This document shows, piece by piece, positions 42,183 to 45,291 of a DNA stretch of 45,291 nt; positions within the stretch are counted from its first letter, which is position 1; every line of letters begins with the position of its first letter. Source of the DNA: Ophioceras dolichostomum. Its lineage: Eukaryota; Ascomycota; Sordariomycetes; Magnaporthales; Ophioceraceae. The stretch covers positions 1 through 45,291 of the forward strand of contig PYST01000313.1 in the NCBI GenBank assembly GCA_003049485.1, given 5' to 3'. Under the pieces are notes generated by a model. That model was given only the letters and a program-made list of their open reading frames with translations, was not told where the DNA came from and did not search any database. Both the position numbers and the translations under genes were made by a program.

Positions 42183-44624
42183 TTAAAAATCTTCGGTGGT
42201 GATTATGGAAACGTGCAATACGCAGTCAATGTAAATGCGATTCTCGACGGTACACTCCACACCCGGTCTGATCTTGAACATGCCGTTGGGTCCAATGGAG
42301 AGCTCTGGCTCTCCTTGCATCATGACCTTCAGCTTTCCGCTGGCCAGGGAGCATATTCTCGTGGTGTGCGGCTCCGGCTCATAGACGCGGTTCGTGCCAG
42401 GACGAACTATCTCGACCTGGAATGAGATCCCGTTGGCCACGGCAACCGAATGGTTGTTGCCCAAGTAAGCGTTTGAAAATGCAACATCTGTGAGAGGTGC
42501 GGTCAGCATCGTCGTGCTTAGGCCAAGGCCGCGAAACCGAAAACAAAAATCGAGAGGTGCAATCTTGACCATGAGAGGGAGAAAGGTTTGAGGTTGAAAC
42601 ATACTATCATCGGGCTCGGCCTGGGATGGCATACGTCCTGGGCCGACCTCCCAGTCTTCCATCTCTAGCGCCTCAACGGGCATATGCGCCTGGCCCATCA
42701 TCACGACCGAAGATGCTGAACTCGAGGCAGGCACCGGAGCTGATCGACGTGATTGGGATTGCCTGACGGCTGGAGCGGCTGTAGCGTTGTTCACTGGCTT
42801 CTGGACCGCAGGGGGGTTCGGGGGGTTCGGTGGGTTGCGGGTGATCGAGGGAGTTTGAGAAGACCGGGAAGGGATAACGGGCGAGCTGTTTGAGAGACGA
42901 GAGGTAACGGAAGAATCGACGCGCCTCAAGGCGGCGGGCTGCACTGGGTCTGACGGCCTGTCAACGCGATTCGACGACGCCGGCGTGGGCACGCCGCTGG
43001 TCCCGCCACTGGTTCTGCCGTTGGTCAGGTCCAGGGTGGCTGTCGGCAGGGCTGGGACCACGCCTGTCGGAACCCGTGTGCGGAGGTAGTTCTGCAGGTT
43101 GCACTGAGTCTGATACCCGTGATACCAGCAGTTTGAGCATGATACAATGTTCGTAACCGGGCAGTACGACGCCATAACTATGCACCCGTGGAAGGGCCCC
43201 TTCGTCTGGTCACAGCGTGAACATGGGTGCGGCGGGCGTTCCCCAGTCACGTGCATAATCAGCGCCGTGATGTCGCGCGGGAACGACTCGAAGTAGCCGT
43301 TTTTCCATTCCGTATTCCACTGGATGTCCCGCAAACGCGGCAGGCCGAGGGTCTCAGGCACGTACCCGTTCTTCGGCGGGACCGACGTCTGGCGCAGGTA
43401 TGGCCGGATGTAGCTCCACATCTTTACGGGGTCGCCCGGAATCGGAGTCTTAAAGTCTGTCTGGCCACCGCTCTTTCCTGTGGAGGACTCGATGGCGGCC
43501 TTCACGGCAGCCCTGATGGCACTACTTGCACCGCTACTGCTTCCGCCGGCATTAACGGCCGTAGCATTGGTGGCGGCTGGTAGCAATGCGTCTGAGGGAC
43601 GCGCAGCAGTGATGACCCAAGAGGACCTGCGTTGGGCGGCGGGGTCTGGCTGGTTCTGGGGCGGGACACGTCTTGGAGTAGCGAACGGTTCGTCGGGATC
43701 CCCCGGTATCTGAGATACAACAACAGCAGGCAAGCCGCTCTCGCCAATGATCTGAGTCGAATAGGTCCCGACCATGGTAAAAGTCCCATCCCCATTGTCA
43801 TTGAGTAGATTGCGCCGATGTTTGTTGAAGTGGCCGCCCAAAGACGCCCGGGTGGTGAAGAGCCTTTGACAGGATCGGAGTGGGCAAATCCAGGTGTAAT
43901 TGGGATCCTGGAGATAGAATTTGTAACCGCCTGGAATCAGGCTGCCAAGCGTGGAAGTCAAGACCCCGTTGTCATCTTCCAACTGCCGATATGATCTGGA
44001 CTCGGTCGCCATTTTGAGGCTCTGCAGGTCCCAGACCTCGCTGAAGTGGCCCCGCCAGCTGGGCTTCGACGGTGGCCCAGTAGAGCGCGCCGCATTTGAT
44101 GGTTGGTCAGGTTGCCGACGGAGCACAGGCGAAGCGACGGTATTGACATCGGCACTGTGGTCATCGCCATCCTCGGTATCGTCATCATCGTCATCATCGC
44201 CATCATTGTCGCCATCATCCTCCTCCTCAGTATCGTCCTCATCGCGACCCCCGCCGTCGTCCCCCTGCGTGTGGGTACCGGCGCCAGGTCCGGGGGTCGC
44301 AACATCGGCGGCAGTCGACAGGTCGGAAGAGTTGCTCCTAGCCACTGGAACCGAGCCCTGCGAGCCCTGGTAGAGCAAGGTGGAGGAGGTATCGGGTGCA
44401 CCGTCGAATTGGGTCACCGACTGCGCGAAATCGGGCTCGCCCTCTCCCAAGAACAACAAGTCGCCATCGAAGTCGACGACGGGGAACGCAACATGCTGCC
44501 TCTTGGGGCTCGCCTGCTCCACCCAGGACAGAGATCCAACAGATCTCTTGACGCCATGGCCTAGAGTGGGAGTGTCATCAACCACTTCGAACCGTGGCGC
44601 TATCACCCGAGTGCCGTCATCCAT
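42183..44624 (-). CDS. C2H2 / DUF3716 zinc-binding protein with cupin-like C-terminus
   Basis: Model: exons 42605-44624 and 42183-42487, one 117-base intron, 774 residues from MDDGTRVIAPRF. An acidic Asp/Glu run lies at about 140-170. A C2H2-type finger follows: Cys247, Cys252, His265 and His269 (ICPLRSCQRLF...GGHFNKH). The DUF3716 domain holds seven cysteines at 468, 471, 481, 488, 496, 499 and 508 (HPCSRCDQTKGPFHGC, CSNCWYHGYQTQC). After a Ser/Pro-rich linker, the last 100 residues look like a small cupin: GISFQVEIVRPGTNR, RICSLASGKLKVMM, GPNGMFKIRPGVECTVEN and YIDCVLHVSI. The intron (GTATGT donor, GCTGAC branch, CTCACAG acceptor) is stop-free and joins DDNVAFSNAYL. The protein is probably nuclear, and chromatin or DNA binding is inferred from the fingers. 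The alternative upstream frame lacks an ATG. Confidence 0.8.
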   Translation of the reverse strand: MDDGTRVIAPRFEVVDDTPTLGHGVKRSVGSLSWVEQASPKRQHVAFPVVDFDGDLLFLGEGEPDFAQSVTQFDGAPDTSSTLLYQGSQGSVPVARSNSSDLSTAADVATPGPGAGTHTQGDDGGGRDEDDTEEEDDGDNDGDDDDDDDTEDGDDHSADVNTVASPVLRRQPDQPSNAARSTGPPSKPSWRGHFSEVWDLQSLKMATESRSYRQLEDDNGVLTSTLGSLIPGGYKFYLQDPNYTWICPLRSCQRLFTTRASLGGHFNKHRRNLLNDNGDGTFTMVGTYSTQIIGESGLPAVVVSQIPGDPDEPFATPRRVPPQNQPDPAAQRRSSWVITAARPSDALLPAATNATAVNAGGSSSGASSAIRAAVKAAIESSTGKSGGQTDFKTPIPGDPVKMWSYIRPYLRQTSVPPKNGYVPETLGLPRLRDIQWNTEWKNGYFESFPRDITALIMHVTGERPPHPCSRCDQTKGPFHGCIVMASYCPVTNIVSCSNCWYHGYQTQCNLQNYLRTRVPTGVVPALPTATLDLTNGRTSGGTSGVPTPASSNRVDRPSDPVQPAALRRVDSSVTSRLSNSSPVIPSRSSQTPSITRNPPNPPNPPAVQKPVNNATAAPAVRQSQSRRSAPVPASSSASSVVMMGQAHMPVEALEMEDWEVGPGRMPSQAEPDDSMFQPQTFLPLMVKIAPLDFCFRFRGLGLSTTMLTAPLTDVAFSNAYLGNNHSVAVANGISFQVEIVRPGTNRVYEPEPHTTRICSLASGKLKVMMQGEPELSIGPNGMFKIRPGVECTVENRIYIDCVLHVSIITTEDF

Positions 44625-45291
44625 CTGTGACTTTGTGATGCCAGCGGACGAGCCGAGCCATCGGCACCGCGACGTCAAGTCCACTCCGAAGCCTCCAGAA
44701 ATATAGGCAGAAAGCCGTCGGTAGCAGAGCCGCACTCGTGATCCAGTTGACTCGGCCCCCACCCAAGGGTGCACCAATCCACAAGCCTCCCACCCAACTT
44801 CGAGGCAAAGTGGCCGTCGTCGATCGCGAACCTTCTACGGTGACTTGATCGAGATCGTCCGTGAGACGGCAGAGAGACAAAGGCCCCAGGAGCCTCAAAC
44901 CGTCCAGCTCCGACGACCGAACGAGGAGCGAATACGGGAGACCGCTAGCAACCGGCGTAGAAATTTCTCGGCATATGATAGGTACTGACAAACGCGGGCC
45001 GAACTCCGTTCGCGCAAGTGTGCCACGAAATGATCGCGGAAGGCCCGTGCGTGTGCTTGTGCGCGTCGGCGTGGGAAGGGCGGAGGATGCGCGAGCTCCG
45101 ATCACGAGGATCGGAAAGAATGGCGGGATGTCGGTACGAAACCGGCGTCGCACGTTTTTGTGAAGTTAGCGCCAGTGCCAGGACGAAGTTCCGCCTACGA
45201 CGTAGTACTTCTGGGGATCTATTTTCGATCAAAATCCCAGGCCCCCAACAGGGCCTGGGGACGGCTGATTAGGAAAAACGGTTGATTAGGA
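44625..45291. other. Upstream region of the DUF3716 gene, window end
   Basis: Promoter-side sequence of the minus-strand gene. Overlapping open frames on both strands have no resemblance to families. A strong hairpin is at 45237-45260, and TGATTAGGA occurs twice in the last 26 bases. Confidence 0.5.
45237..45260. repeat. Inverted repeat CCCAGGCCC / GGGCCTGGG with 6-base loop
   Basis: Perfect 9-base arms (45237-45245 and 45252-45260) with loop CCAACA. It could be a regulatory palindrome or the edge of a feature beyond the window; the sequence does not decide. Confidence 0.7.

Noticed and set aside
1..45291. CRISPR array, bacterial operon, or secondary-metabolite cluster
   Set aside because: Spliced genes, no regularly spaced repeats, and no polyketide, peptide or terpene synthase.

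Overview
The window is nuclear DNA of a filamentous ascomycete, most likely a Sordariomycete. Short spliceosomal introns (about 77 to 191 bases, GTRNGT donors, CTNAC-like branch points) interrupt most genes, coding exons are richer in GC than the spacers, and several families are typical of Pezizomycotina: an AA9 polysaccharide monooxygenase, a purine nucleoside permease, an Atg28-like protein, and DUF3716 and DUF8004-type proteins. I could not fix the genus. Gene models below were spliced by hand; in each multi-exon model the exon phases agree and the total length is a multiple of three.

Layout: on the minus strand from the left lie an IKS1-type protein kinase (1160-3829), a NUP-family nucleoside permease (5699-7255), an AA9 LPMO (8418-9299) and the elongation factor SPT5 (10428-13827). 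A 64-residue cysteine-rich protein (4872-5066, plus strand) sits between the first two. SPT5 is divergent from a DCAF7/WDR68-type WD40 protein (15006-16621, plus). Then come phosphopantetheine adenylyltransferase (17796-19079, plus), convergent pyruvate kinase (19660-21429, minus), a 77-residue DUF1748 protein in four small exons (22529-23075, plus), an Atg28-like coiled-coil protein (23911-25974, minus) and a six-exon MFS transporter (26701-28949, minus). About 4.8 kb without a supportable gene follows, then a 1180-residue DUF8004-type protein (33757-37299, plus), a four-helix MARVEL-like membrane protein (38688-39517, plus), a weak Trp-rich ORF (40863-41249, minus) and a C2H2/DUF3716/cupin-like protein (42183-44624, minus).

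The genes do not form a pathway or a secondary-metabolite cluster. They are mostly housekeeping loci (transcription elongation, glycolysis, CoA synthesis, signalling) mixed with a few secreted or membrane proteins. TATA-like boxes precede the permease, the LPMO, the small Cys-rich gene, pyruvate kinase and the MARVEL gene.

I see no strong evidence for an entirely new system. The items most worth a second look are the C2H2/DUF3716/cupin-like protein, the small CGH/CxxC protein, the repeated 16-base palindrome ACCTACCTAGGTAGGT in 3' regions, the 36-base duplication around a single N (probably an assembly join), and introns that are stop-free and a multiple of three long.
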